NCBI GenBank assembly: GCA_945911685.1
Contig: CAMEAW010000032.1
Span: 1-26,116 of the forward strand
DNA length: 26,116 bases
Reading direction: 5' to 3'
From: Bordetella parapertussis
GTDB taxonomy: Bacteria; Pseudomonadota; Gammaproteobacteria; Burkholderiales; Burkholderiaceae_B
The translations under genes were made by a program, and so were the position numbers. This document shows, piece after piece, positions 6,843 to 14,079 of the stretch. The notes under the pieces are model-generated. The model had not been told where the DNA came from, made no database searches, and worked only from the letters and a program-made list of their open reading frames with translations. Numbering within the stretch: position 1 is the stretch's first letter; every line of letters begins with the position of its first letter.

Positions 6843-8221
6843 GCTGCTCCGCTACTTCCGCCCGCGAAATTCAAGAACCGCGTACTTGAACCCTGGAACG
6901 TTAACCTGACCGTTCCGATGGGGCCATTACGCTGCTTACCGATGATGATTTCAGCGGTGCCCTTATCAGGTGAATCAGGGTTATAGACTTCATCGCGATA
7001 GATAAACAAAATCAAGTCAGCATCTTGCTCGATGGCGCCCGATTCACGGAGATCACTCATAACAGGGCGTCGATTTGGCCGCTGCTCTAAGCTGCGATTC
7101 AACTGCGATAGCGCAATCACTGGGCATTCGAGCTCTTTGGCTAACGCTTTGAGCGAGCGGCTGATTTCTGAAATCTCGGTTGCGCGATTTTCACCCGCCG
7201 AGCTTGCGCCCATCAATTGTAAGTAGTCGATCACAATCAACCCAAGCTTGCCACACTGACGTGACAAGCGGCGCGCGCGGGCTCTGACCTCAACCGAGCT
7301 CAAAGCGGGTGTCTCGTCAATGTACATTTGAGCATCTTGCATGCGTTGCACGGCGTGCGTCACACGCGGCCAATCATCGGCTAACAACTTGCCTGTGCGC
7401 ATACGGTGTTGGTCGAGCATGCCGACCGAACCCAGCATCCGCATCGCCAACTGCACGGCACCCATCTCCATTGAAAACACCGCCACAGGCAGCCCCTGCT
7501 CGATGGCGACGTGTTCGGCAATATTCATGGCTAAAGACGTTTTGCCCATCGAGGGGCGACCGGCCACAATCACTAGATCGCCGCCCTGTAGCCCTGAGGT
7601 CATTCTGTCGAGATCAGTGAAGCCTGTTGGCACACCCGTTACATCAGTGTTGCCTTCACGGTGATATAGCTCGTCAATTTTATCGACCACCTCAGACAAG
7701 AGTGGCTGAATTTCACGAAACCCCGCCGTGGCTTTCGCCCCCTCTTGTGCGATCTTAAAAACTTTGGACTCGGCCTCGTCAAGCAACTGACGCGCTTCTT
7801 TTCCTTGGGGGTTAAACGCAGCCGCGGCGATTTCGTCAGCCACCGTCACCAGTTTGCGTAGCATTGAGCGCTCGCGCACAATTTCGGCATAGCGACGAAT
7901 ATTGGCGGCCGAGGGCGTGTTGTGCGCCAAGGCGTTGAGATAACTTAATCCCCCCACCTCTTCAGACTTGCCGACGCTAGCCAAAGACTCATTGACCGTT
8001 ACCACGTCGGCTGGGCGCGACAAGTTGACCAAGCGCGCGATGTGATGCCAGATTAAGCGGTGATCAAAGCGATAAAAATCATCCTCATTAACCACATCGG
8101 TGACGCGCTCCCAGGCACCATTGTCAAGCAAGAGACCGCCAAGCACGGACTGCTCGGCCTCTACCGAATGTGGCGGTACGCGCAGGTATTCGAGTTGCGG
8201 ATCAGGAGAATTATTCATCAT
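6836..8221 (-). CDS. dnaB: Replicative DNA helicase DnaB
   Basis: The 461-residue product is the hexameric 5'-3' helicase that leads the replication fork. The N-terminal DnaG-interacting domain runs over about 10-115 (VPPHSVEAEQSVLGG is its usual opening). A linker follows, then the RecA-like motor with Walker A GRPSMGKT (221-228), Walker B LIVIDYLQLM (328-337) and a C-terminal DLRESGAIEQDAD segment with IGKQRNGPIG. No intein is present. The start ATGATG at 8221 overlaps the end of the upstream kinase-fold gene by 11 bases, so translation is probably coupled; there is only a weak AGG upstream. In Burkholderiales dnaB commonly follows rplI; here one gene and a terminator intervene. The 3' end overlaps convergent pbpG by seven bases. 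Confidence 0.97.
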   Translation of the reverse strand: MMNNSPDPQLEYLRVPPHSVEAEQSVLGGLLLDNGAWERVTDVVNEDDFYRFDHRLIWHHIARLVNLSRPADVVTVNESLASVGKSEEVGGLSYLNALAHNTPSAANIRRYAEIVRERSMLRKLVTVADEIAAAAFNPQGKEARQLLDEAESKVFKIAQEGAKATAGFREIQPLLSEVVDKIDELYHREGNTDVTGVPTGFTDLDRMTSGLQGGDLVIVAGRPSMGKTSLAMNIAEHVAIEQGLPVAVFSMEMGAVQLAMRMLGSVGMLDQHRMRTGKLLADDWPRVTHAVQRMQDAQMYIDETPALSSVEVRARARRLSRQCGKLGLIVIDYLQLMGASSAGENRATEISEISRSLKALAKELECPVIALSQLNRSLEQRPNRRPVMSDLRESGAIEQDADLILFIYRDEVYNPDSPDKGTAEIIIGKQRNGPIGTVRLTFQGSSTRFLNFAGGSSGAAY

Positions 8222-9101
8222 GTAATGATACCTGTAAGGTGTTCGTCACATATAAAAAACCTTGAACATCGCGACCTGGAATCACTTTCAGCAGCCAGCC
8301 CAGATATTTTTTGACTACTGCAAATTTTTTTTCAATAGCAGTCAACTGTGCGTGCACCATTGGATCGGGGTTAGCCATTAGGTACTCAACGAGCAATTGA
8401 TGGCAAAGCGCCTGACGCTCGGTAGGGCTAAATTCGTGGCCACGCAACCCGGCCATTGAGGACACCAGCTGAAACACGTCATAGGCCTGCGCGAGCGGCA
8501 AGGACAGTGCCTCACCGATATTTTCTTCAAAGTCGATGCGCGTTGCGGTGCCATCCTCTTGCATCATGAGATTACGCAATTGCGCCCCACCATGCACGAA
8601 GCCAGCACGGTGAAAATGCGCGAGCTCTTGGGCTGCCGTGCGCATGAGCGTTGGGCGATCTTCAGGAGTTGCAATACGGACCAAGTAGGGCATATCTTGG
8701 CCCACGTACTCTAAGACTAAAAGATCAGGCGCCTGATACCAGACGCTTGGCACAGCACTGCCAGCCGCTTTCAGGCGAACCAACCGACGCGCCTCATCTT
8801 GCAGAGTGTTTTTTAACAACCGCTGAGGCGAAGGCCGTTCGTTCATCAACAGCCAACAGAGCCAAGACAGCACCACCACTCTGACAGCTTTTAGCGCTGC
8901 GGTTAAAGGTGTAAACCACTTTGCCCGGTGCCGCTTCACCACGCAGGGATACCCCGCAAACTCAACGAACGACACACCGGCAGCGTCATCAGCGTGTAAT
9001 AGCAGCCACGCGTCTAGCGCGAGCTTGAATTGCGCGTCGTCTGCGTGTGTGCTGACCACCTGAGCGTCGTCTGCATGTGCGTTTGCGGGAGTGTATGTCA
9101 C
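8211..9101 (-). CDS. Kinase-fold protein (RIO/Bud32/Kdo-kinase-like) with altered catalytic loop
   Basis: The 296 residues fit a small protein-kinase-like fold. An ATP-binding Lys56 in PCVVKRHR, a helix-C Glu103 in QDEARRL, a hinge-like LLVLEYVG (127-134) and a DFG-like Asp190 in RIDFEEN can be seen. The catalytic-loop equivalent is HGGAQLRN (170-177): His170 and Asn177 align with HxDxxxxN, but Gly172 stands where the catalytic Asp should be. A hydrophobic segment at 71-87 may touch the membrane. The N-terminus has three HADDA motifs (9, 19 and 36). Start GTG at 9101 has no good Shine-Dalgarno, and GTG at codons 15 or 43 are alternatives. It overlaps dnaB by 11 bases and lies about 30 bases after a terminator. 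Substrate and activity are unknown; a pseudokinase is possible. Confidence 0.7.
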   Translation of the reverse strand: MTYTPANAHADDAQVVSTHADDAQFKLALDAWLLLHADDAAGVSFVEFAGYPCVVKRHRAKWFTPLTAALKAVRVVVLSWLCWLLMNERPSPQRLLKNTLQDEARRLVRLKAAGSAVPSVWYQAPDLLVLEYVGQDMPYLVRIATPEDRPTLMRTAAQELAHFHRAGFVHGGAQLRNLMMQEDGTATRIDFEENIGEALSLPLAQAYDVFQLVSSMAGLRGHEFSPTERQALCHQLLVEYLMANPDPMVHAQLTAIEKKFAVVKKYLGWLLKVIPGRDVQGFLYVTNTLQVSLHDE

Positions 9102-9129
9102 AATTTTTGAGAGTGTCTGACCTTAAATA

Positions 9130-9157
9130 CAAAAAGCCGACCTGAGCCGGCTTTTTG
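9130..9157 (-). terminator. Intrinsic terminator after rplI
   Basis: CAAAAAGCCG (9130-9139) and CGGCTTTTTG (9148-9157) form a perfect 10-bp inverted repeat with an eight-base loop. On the minus strand the stem ends in TTTTTG, 23 bases past the rplI stop (9180). It probably ends the rpsF-priB-rpsR-rplI transcript, at least partly. The kinase-fold gene and dnaB begin 29 bases further on and need read-through or their own promoter. Confidence 0.85.
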
Positions 9158-9179
9158 TGTAGCGCAAGTGGATAGAGAC

Positions 9180-9635
9180 TTAGACTACGTCGCCAACCAC
9201 AACAACCGAGATGCTGCTCACCACATCAGGGTGAATCGCCACTTGGACAGGAAATTCGCCCACGGCTTTCAACGGACCTTCTGGCAAACGGATTTGCGAT
9301 TTCTCGATGCCGGTAAAACCGCCTGCCACCAATGCTGTTGCGATGTCCATGTTTGTGACCGAACCAAACAGACGACCATCCACACCGGCCTTTTGGGTGA
9401 TTTTTAATGAGAAGCTTTCGAGACGCTGACCCAAGGCTTGTGCCAAAGCGAGTTTTTCGGCTTGGATTTTTTCAAGCTCAGCACGGCGAGCTTCAAAATC
9501 TTTTAAAGCAGTTTCAGTCGCGCGACGGGCTTTTTTCTGGGGGATCAGAAAGTTGCGGGCGTAACCATCACGCACGCGAACAACTTCACCGAGGTTACCA
9601 ACGTTAACGACTTTTTCGAGCAGAATAATTTGCAT
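9180..9635 (-). CDS. rplI: 50S ribosomal protein L9
   Basis: The 151-residue product begins [20 protein letters not shown] and continues with [16 protein letters not shown], the classic N-terminal 23S-rRNA-binding domain of L9. A long central helix spans about 45-75, and a C-terminal domain with [18 protein letters not shown] follows. Length matches bacterial L9. AGGGG lies about eight bases before the ATG, and the gap to rpsR is 14 bases, so it is the last gene of the rpsF-priB-rpsR-rplI operon. A terminator hairpin follows. Confidence 0.98.
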   Translation of the reverse strand: MQIILLEKVVNVGNLGEVVRVRDGYARNFLIPQKKARRATETALKDFEARRAELEKIQAEKLALAQALGQRLESFSLKITQKAGVDGRLFGSVTNMDIATALVAGGFTGIEKSQIRLPEGPLKAVGEFPVQVAIHPDVVSSISVVVVGDVV

Positions 9636-9649
9636 GGTGTGCCCCTGGC

Positions 9650-9922
9650 TTAGTTATGGTTATCAGTAAAGGGCAACAGTGCCAAAAAGCGTGCGCGTTT
9701 GATTGCGGTATCAAGCTGGCGCTGGTAGATCGCCTTGGTGCCGGTCAAACGTGCAGGAATAATCTTGCCGTTTTCTTGAATGAAATCGCGCAAGGTGTCG
9801 AGATCTTTGTAGTCAATTTGATCAACGTTTGCCGCGCTAAAGCGGCAAAATTTACGACGCTTAAAAAGCGGATTTTGCTGGGTGAACTTCTTTTTTTCTT
9901 TACGTTTACCGAAGAAAGCCAT
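9650..9922 (-). CDS. rpsR: 30S ribosomal protein S18
   Basis: The 90-residue product has the basic N-terminus [15 protein letters not shown] and the S18 signature from [20 protein letters not shown] through [20 protein letters not shown]18 sits on the 30S platform next to S6, whose gene lies two genes upstream. A GAGG ribosome-binding site lies about seven bases before the ATG, within the 12-base gap after priB. Nothing is unusual. Confidence 0.98.
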   Translation of the reverse strand: MAFFGKRKEKKKFTQQNPLFKRRKFCRFSAANVDQIDYKDLDTLRDFIQENGKIIPARLTGTKAIYQRQLDTAIKRARFLALLPFTDNHN

Positions 9923-9934
9923 GATATGCCTCGC

Positions 9935-10225
9935 TTAAATCTGTTGAATTTGCTGCGCATGCAGCCTAAATTTTGGTGAATCTTTTCGAACCGGAGCTAA
10001 AAACCCCTCGACGCGTACTGTGCAACCCAAACTTGTTGTGCGTGCCATCTGTGCTAGGTCTCCCATCGCCACGACTGTTAGCGTAAAAGCTAAACGGCGT
10101 GGTTGACCTGCCTCAGTGACTTCGGACTCGTGTGAGAGGAGGAACTCAAGCACTGCAACCCCGGATGGCGTATACCTTAAGGGGGAAAGCTCAAATACCT
10201 GACCCTGCACTTCAAGCCGATTCAC
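9935..10225 (-). CDS. priB: Primosomal replication protein N (PriB)
   Basis: The 96-residue single-OB-fold protein is related to SSB. It begins MNRLEVQGQVFELSPLRYTP and has the core AVLEFLLSHESEVTEAGQPR, typical of beta-proteobacterial PriB. PriB binds single-stranded DNA and helps PriA reload the replisome at collapsed forks. Its place between rpsF and rpsR is the standard enterobacterial and beta-proteobacterial arrangement. The start is GTG at 10225; TAGG lies about seven bases upstream and the rpsF stop is 12 bases away. A normal SSB is excluded by the short length and lack of an acidic C-terminal tail. Confidence 0.93.
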   Translation of the reverse strand: MNRLEVQGQVFELSPLRYTPSGVAVLEFLLSHESEVTEAGQPRRLAFTLTVVAMGDLAQMARTTSLGCTVRVEGFLAPVRKDSPKFRLHAQQIQQI

Positions 10226-10237
10226 AACGTGCCTAGA

Positions 10238-10612
10238 TTACTCAGCCTCGCCGGGCGTTGTTTCAGCCGAAGCTTTACGGGCTTCGTCGCGTTCAACTTG
10301 TTTCATCATGAGTGAAGGCTCGGCTTGAGCAGCTTTAGTCTTGATGACAAGGTGGCGCAAAACAGCGTCGTTGTAGCGAAACGAGTGCTCGAGTTCGTCG
10401 AGTGTCGGTTGACCGCACTCGATGTTGAAACACACATAGTGTGCTTTAACAAGTTTTTGAATGGGATACGCGAGTTGACGACGGCCCCAATCTTCAGTGC
10501 GGTGGACTTTACCGCCTTGGGTGGTCACCAACGCTTGATAGCGCTCGACCATTGCGGGGACTTGCTCGCTTTGATCTGGGTGAACAATAAATACAACTTC
10601 GTAGTGACGCAT
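10238..10612 (-). CDS. rpsF: 30S ribosomal protein S6
   Basis: The 124-residue product starts [20 protein letters not shown] and has the usual S6 core, including [17 protein letters not shown] and [13 protein letters not shown], ending in an acidic tail (ETTPGEAE). The start at 10612 is chosen because AGGAG lies six bases upstream; the frame is open a further 22 codons to 10678, but that extension lacks family similarity. It opens the rpsF-priB-rpsR-rplI operon. A possible promoter on the minus strand has a -35 TTGCTC (10697-10692) and, 17 bases on, an extended -10 TGGTATGGC (TATGGC at 10674-10669); this is a weak match only. Confidence 0.97.
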   Translation of the reverse strand: MRHYEVVFIVHPDQSEQVPAMVERYQALVTTQGGKVHRTEDWGRRQLAYPIQKLVKAHYVCFNIECGQPTLDELEHSFRYNDAVLRHLVIKTKAAQAEPSLMMKQVERDEARKASAETTPGEAE

Positions 10613-10729
10613 TTGAACTCCTAAGGGTGTCCGAAGAGCCTGCAAAAAGCGCGCCTCGGGGGCAGCCCGCCATACCAAACACTGGTTGGTCGAGCAAGAA
10701 AGCCTTTGATTATCGTATGTTTACGCTAT

Positions 10730-12592
10730 TTATGCAAGCTGCGCGGCAAAGCGGGCGCGAATTGAACCTTCAATGCCAACAGCGTCGAGCCCAACGCTGG
10801 CCAACAAAGCGCCTTGCTCGCCGTGGTCAATAAACCGGTCAGGCAGGCCAAGCTGTAGCAGCGGGCACACAACAGCTGCTGCGGCAAGTGCCTCGGCAAC
10901 CGCACTGCCTGCCCCACCCATAATCGCGCCTTCTTCGAGCGTGACAAGCCCCGCGTGCGTTGCCGCCAATTCGAGCACTAACGCGGCGTCAAGCGGCTTG
11001 ACGAAACGCATATCCGCCACGGTGAGATTTAAGGCCTCGGCCGCTTTGAGCGCGGCGGGCAGCAAGGTACCAAACACCAACATCGCGATATTTTTGCCCT
11101 GCCTACGCACAAGCCCACGACCGACTTCAACCGTTACTAAGCCAGCCTGAGGCACCGCGCCCACCCCAGCGCCTCGTGGATAACGCACCGCTGCGGGGCC
11201 CGGATGTTGGTAACAGGTCGACAAGAGTAGCCTCAGTTCACTTTCGTCAGAAGGCGTGGCCACCACCATATTTGGGATGCAGCGCATAAAGGCAATGTCG
11301 TAATTACCGGCATGGGTGGCGCCATCTGCCCCCACCAAGCCGGCGCGATCCAGTGCGAAGGTCACATCGAGGTTTTGCAACGCAACATCATGGATCAGCT
11401 GATCGTAGCCCCGCTGTAAAAACGTTGAATAAATCGCCACGACGGGCTTTTGGGCTTCACAGGCGAGGCCCGCGGCAAACGTCACCGCATGCTGCTCGGC
11501 AATCCCCACATCGAAATAACGCTTAGGAAAACGACGCTCAAATTCAACCATGCCACTACCCTCGCGCATCGCGGGCGTGATGCCCACCAAGCGCGCGTCT
11601 TGGGCGGCCATGTCGCATAGCCACGTGCCAAATACTTGTGTAAAAGTTATCTTAGGGATTGCGGTAGGCTTTTGGATCCCGATGGCAGGATCGAACTTGC
11701 CAGGGCCGTGGTATAGCACGGGATCGGCCTCGGCAAGCTTGTAGCCCTGGCCCTTTTTAGTCACTACATGCAAGAATTGCGGCCCTTTCAGCGCACGCAT
11801 GTTTTGCAAGGTTGGGATCAACGAATCAAGATCGTGACCATCAATGGGCCCAACATAATTGAAACCCATTTCTTCGAACAAGGTCGCCGGGGTGACCATG
11901 CCTTTGGCGTGTTCTTCAAAACGACGCGCGAGCTCAAGCACCGGCGGGATGTGTTGCAACACCGAGCGCCCAACATTTTTAGCCGCAGCATAAAACTGCC
12001 CAGACATTAACCGCGCAAGATAGCGATTGAGCGCGCCCACCGGCGGCGAAATCGACATGTCGTTATCGTTAAGAATCACCAACAAATTGATATCGGGTGT
12101 GACACCGGCGTTGTTCATGGCCTCAAACGCCATGCCGGCCGACATTGAACCATCGCCAATGACAGCGATATGCTGGCGTGACACACCTGCGTTACGCGAG
12201 GCGACTGCCATGCCTAGCGCCGCAGAAATCGAGGTAGAGGAATGTGCGGTACCAAAGGCGTCGTATTCGGATTCACTGCGCTTGGGAAAGCCAGACATGC
12301 CGCCGTACTGCCTGAGGGTGCTCATGCCCGCTTTGCGTCCGGTCAATATCTTGTGTGGATACGACTGATGACCCACATCCCAAATAATGCGGTCATGGGG
12401 TGTGTCGTACACATAGTGCAGCGCGACGGTGAGTTCGACCGTACCCAGATTTGACGACAGATGCCCGCCCGTGCGCGACACAGAGTCAAGCACAAAGGCG
12501 CGCAGCTGATCCGCCAACTTGCGAAGCTCGCGCTTATCAAGCGGCTTCAAGTCGGCAGGAGAATGAATACGGTCAAGCAAATCGGTTGGCAT
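10730..12592 (-). CDS. dxs: 1-deoxy-D-xylulose-5-phosphate synthase
   Basis: DXS condenses pyruvate with glyceraldehyde 3-phosphate using thiamine diphosphate. This is the first step of the MEP isoprenoid route and also feeds thiamine and PLP synthesis. At 620 residues it has normal length. Visible landmarks are GGHLSSNLG (42-50), [16 protein letters not shown] (71-86), the ThDP motif [18 protein letters not shown] (146-163) followed by LNDNDMSIS, and the transketolase-type [15 protein letters not shown] with the catalytic Glu. The ATG at 12592 has only a weak purine stretch before it. It lies 97 bases downstream of ispA, with an AT-rich gap. The pathway logic with ispA (farnesyl diphosphate) supports co-expression. 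Confidence 0.98.
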   Translation of the reverse strand: MPTDLLDRIHSPADLKPLDKRELRKLADQLRAFVLDSVSRTGGHLSSNLGTVELTVALHYVYDTPHDRIIWDVGHQSYPHKILTGRKAGMSTLRQYGGMSGFPKRSESEYDAFGTAHSSTSISAALGMAVASRNAGVSRQHIAVIGDGSMSAGMAFEAMNNAGVTPDINLLVILNDNDMSISPPVGALNRYLARLMSGQFYAAAKNVGRSVLQHIPPVLELARRFEEHAKGMVTPATLFEEMGFNYVGPIDGHDLDSLIPTLQNMRALKGPQFLHVVTKKGQGYKLAEADPVLYHGPGKFDPAIGIQKPTAIPKITFTQVFGTWLCDMAAQDARLVGITPAMREGSGMVEFERRFPKRYFDVGIAEQHAVTFAAGLACEAQKPVVAIYSTFLQRGYDQLIHDVALQNLDVTFALDRAGLVGADGATHAGNYDIAFMRCIPNMVVATPSDESELRLLLSTCYQHPGPAAVRYPRGAGVGAVPQAGLVTVEVGRGLVRRQGKNIAMLVFGTLLPAALKAAEALNLTVADMRFVKPLDAALVLELAATHAGLVTLEEGAIMGGAGSAVAEALAAAAVVCPLLQLGLPDRFIDHGEQGALLASVGLDAVGIEGSIRARFAAQLA

Positions 12593-12689
12593 AAGTCTCT
12601 GAACTTCTACAAAAAATCATCGCAAGCATACAAGCAACGAATCAACGAATCATTAAATAATGACAAACACTTTAATAATCGCAAGCATT

Positions 12690-13610
12690 TTAGTGGTCGC
12701 GTAAAACAATAAAGTCGGCCAAGCCTGCCAATTGCGCTGCGGCGTCGCCCAACGGGGTCAAGGCAGCCAAGGCCTGTTGGTGCAGTGCGCCCGCGAAGGC
12801 ACGGGCCTGTTCTAACCCCATCAGTGTGACATAAGTTGGTTTATTTGCCGCGGCATCTTTGCCAGGAGTCTTACCCAACTGCGTACTATCGGCTGTGACA
12901 TCTAGCACGTCGTCGATGACCTGAAAGGCTAGACCCATGGCCGCCGCGTAGGCGTCAAGTGCCTGGCGCTGTTGCGCGTTGGCCCCGCCGGCCAACCCAC
13001 CCAACGACACACTGGCCTCTAGCAAGGCGCCTGTTTTTAGCAGATGCATCTGTTGCAAGGCCTGTTGCGTCAGGGCCTTGCCCACGCTTTCTAAGTCAAT
13101 GGCTTGCCCACCCGCCATCCCTAAGCTTCCGGCAGCACGGGCCAAGTCGCGAATCGCCCGGACAATCAACTCGGGCGCGATCGGCATTTGTGCAAGCAAA
13201 TCAAACGCAAGTGGCTGCAGAGCGTCGCCCGCCAATAAGGCAGTGGCTTCATCAAACTGCACATGCACGGTGGGGCGACCACGCCGCAGGACATCGTCAT
13301 CCATACAAGGCAAATCATCGTGCACCAACGAGTAAGCATGTACAAGCTCAACCGCCGCCGCCGCCAGATCTTGCGCCAAGGCGCGCTCAACTTCTTGCTG
13401 CGATGTCAGCACGGGCCCGCAGGCACGCGCGGCGGCAAACACCAGGGCTGCACGCACGCGTTTACCACCACCCAGCACTGAATAACGCATGGCACGATGC
13501 AAACGCGCGGGCAGAGCATCTTCGGGCGGCAAAACACGCGCAAGAACCTGTTCGACATGCTGCGCGCGCTCAGCCAGCCAGACCGAAAAGTCAACCGCAG
13601 GCGCACTCAT
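12690..13610 (-). CDS. ispA: Farnesyl diphosphate synthase (short-chain polyprenyl synthase)
   Basis: The 306-residue enzyme condenses isopentenyl diphosphate with dimethylallyl and geranyl diphosphate. The chain has the GGGKRVR substrate loop (47-53), first Asp-rich motif DDLPCMDDD (98-106), KTGALLEASV near 192-201, second Asp-rich motif DDVLD (233-237), and LGKTPGKDAAANKPTYV after it. The two extra residues within DDxxxxD place it with type II bacterial FPP synthases. Its ATG overlaps the xseB stop in an ATGA junction, showing coupled translation. It precedes dxs in the same direction. Geranyl- or geranylgeranyl-specific activity cannot be excluded from sequence alone. Confidence 0.95.
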   Translation of the reverse strand: MSAPAVDFSVWLAERAQHVEQVLARVLPPEDALPARLHRAMRYSVLGGGKRVRAALVFAAARACGPVLTSQQEVERALAQDLAAAAVELVHAYSLVHDDLPCMDDDVLRRGRPTVHVQFDEATALLAGDALQPLAFDLLAQMPIAPELIVRAIRDLARAAGSLGMAGGQAIDLESVGKALTQQALQQMHLLKTGALLEASVSLGGLAGGANAQQRQALDAYAAAMGLAFQVIDDVLDVTADSTQLGKTPGKDAAANKPTYVTLMGLEQARAFAGALHQQALAALTPLGDAAAQLAGLADFIVLRDH

Positions 13611-13891
13611 GACGCGTCGGAGCCTAGCCCTTCAAAGGGGCGCAGCATGCCGGCCTCGAGGACTTTAACTTGTTGTTCGGCTTGGGCCAGCTTTTGCTGG
13701 CAAAGGCGTGTCAAGGCAACCCCGCGCGCGTAGGCAGCCAGCGACTGTTCAAGTGCGAGCGAACCGGACTCCATAGTGGCTACCAACGCCTCAAGCTCGG
13801 CCAGCGCCGTCTCAAAATCTTCGGGCAAGCTTGGATCAAGCTCGGCCGAAGCCCCGCTTGTTGTTGTCGATGTTTTGTTAGCCTTGGTCAA
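13607..13891 (-). CDS. xseB: Exodeoxyribonuclease VII small subunit
   Basis: The 94-residue helical protein has the XseB signature LPEDFETALAELEALVATME, then GSLALEQSLAAYARGVALTR and LAQAEQQVKVLE. XseB pairs with XseA to degrade single-stranded DNA. The start is TTG at 13891 (codons for MTKANK), supported by GGAG six bases upstream; the only other Met codons are well inside the domain. A Ser/Thr-rich, probably flexible leader precedes the domain. It ends in an ATGA overlap with ispA. A divergent promoter region shared with the Rieske gene lies upstream. Confidence 0.92.
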   Translation of the reverse strand: MTKANKTSTTTSGASAELDPSLPEDFETALAELEALVATMESGSLALEQSLAAYARGVALTRLCQQKLAQAEQQVKVLEAGMLRPFEGLGSDAS

Positions 13892-13949
13892 GCGAAACTC
13901 CGAAGACGGGAATGCCGTCTAAATTGAACACAAACAGATGTAAACCCTG

Positions 13950-13990
13950 ATTGTACGAGATGATTCGGGCACAACACCTTGAGGTACAAT
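13950..13990. promoter_or_regulatory. Symmetric divergent promoter region (xseB / Rieske gene)
   Basis: ATTGTAC (13950-13956) and GTACAAT (13984-13990) form a perfect seven-base inverted repeat 27 bases apart. Each arm contains a TACAAT -10 box pointing outward, leftward for xseB-ispA-dxs and rightward for the Rieske gene. The -35 positions expected 17 bases upstream of each fall inside the shared interval and are poor matches, so activation or mutual interference is plausible. No transcription start can be proven from sequence. Confidence 0.45.
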
Positions 13991-14029
13991 GGTTTTTTAA
14001 GGTTAACCGGATAAACCGGTTTGCTTCTC

Positions 14030-14061
14030 GCCAGCACGGTACTGTCCGTTCTGGCTTTTTT
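14030..14061 (+). terminator. Intrinsic terminator-like hairpin in the Rieske gene leader
   Basis: GCCAGCACGG (14030-14039), a six-base loop, and CCGTTCTGGC (14046-14055) form a stem with one mismatch, followed by six T residues (14056-14061). It has the form of a Rho-independent terminator on the plus strand, yet no plus-strand gene ends upstream. It lies 18 bases before the ATG of the Rieske gene and downstream of the candidate TACAAT promoter. A second hairpin, AACCGG ATAAA CCGGTT (14005-14021), precedes it. The arrangement suggests transcription attenuation of the downstream gene. Confidence 0.7.
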
Positions 14062-14079
14062 ATCGGTGCAGAGGGAATC

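Noticed and set aside
10613..10678. 22-codon upstream extension of rpsF
   Set aside because: MRHYEVVF is the conserved S6 start and has a strong AGGAG site.
12959..13612. A 217-codon open frame antisense to ispA
   Set aside because: The product is rich in Arg, Pro and His without structure, and the ispA motifs on the minus strand are complete.
13951..14079. N-terminal extension of the Rieske protein by 43 codons
   Set aside because: It would start at a TTG within the promoter region and read through two hairpins; MTDIGR at 14080 has a GAGGGA site.
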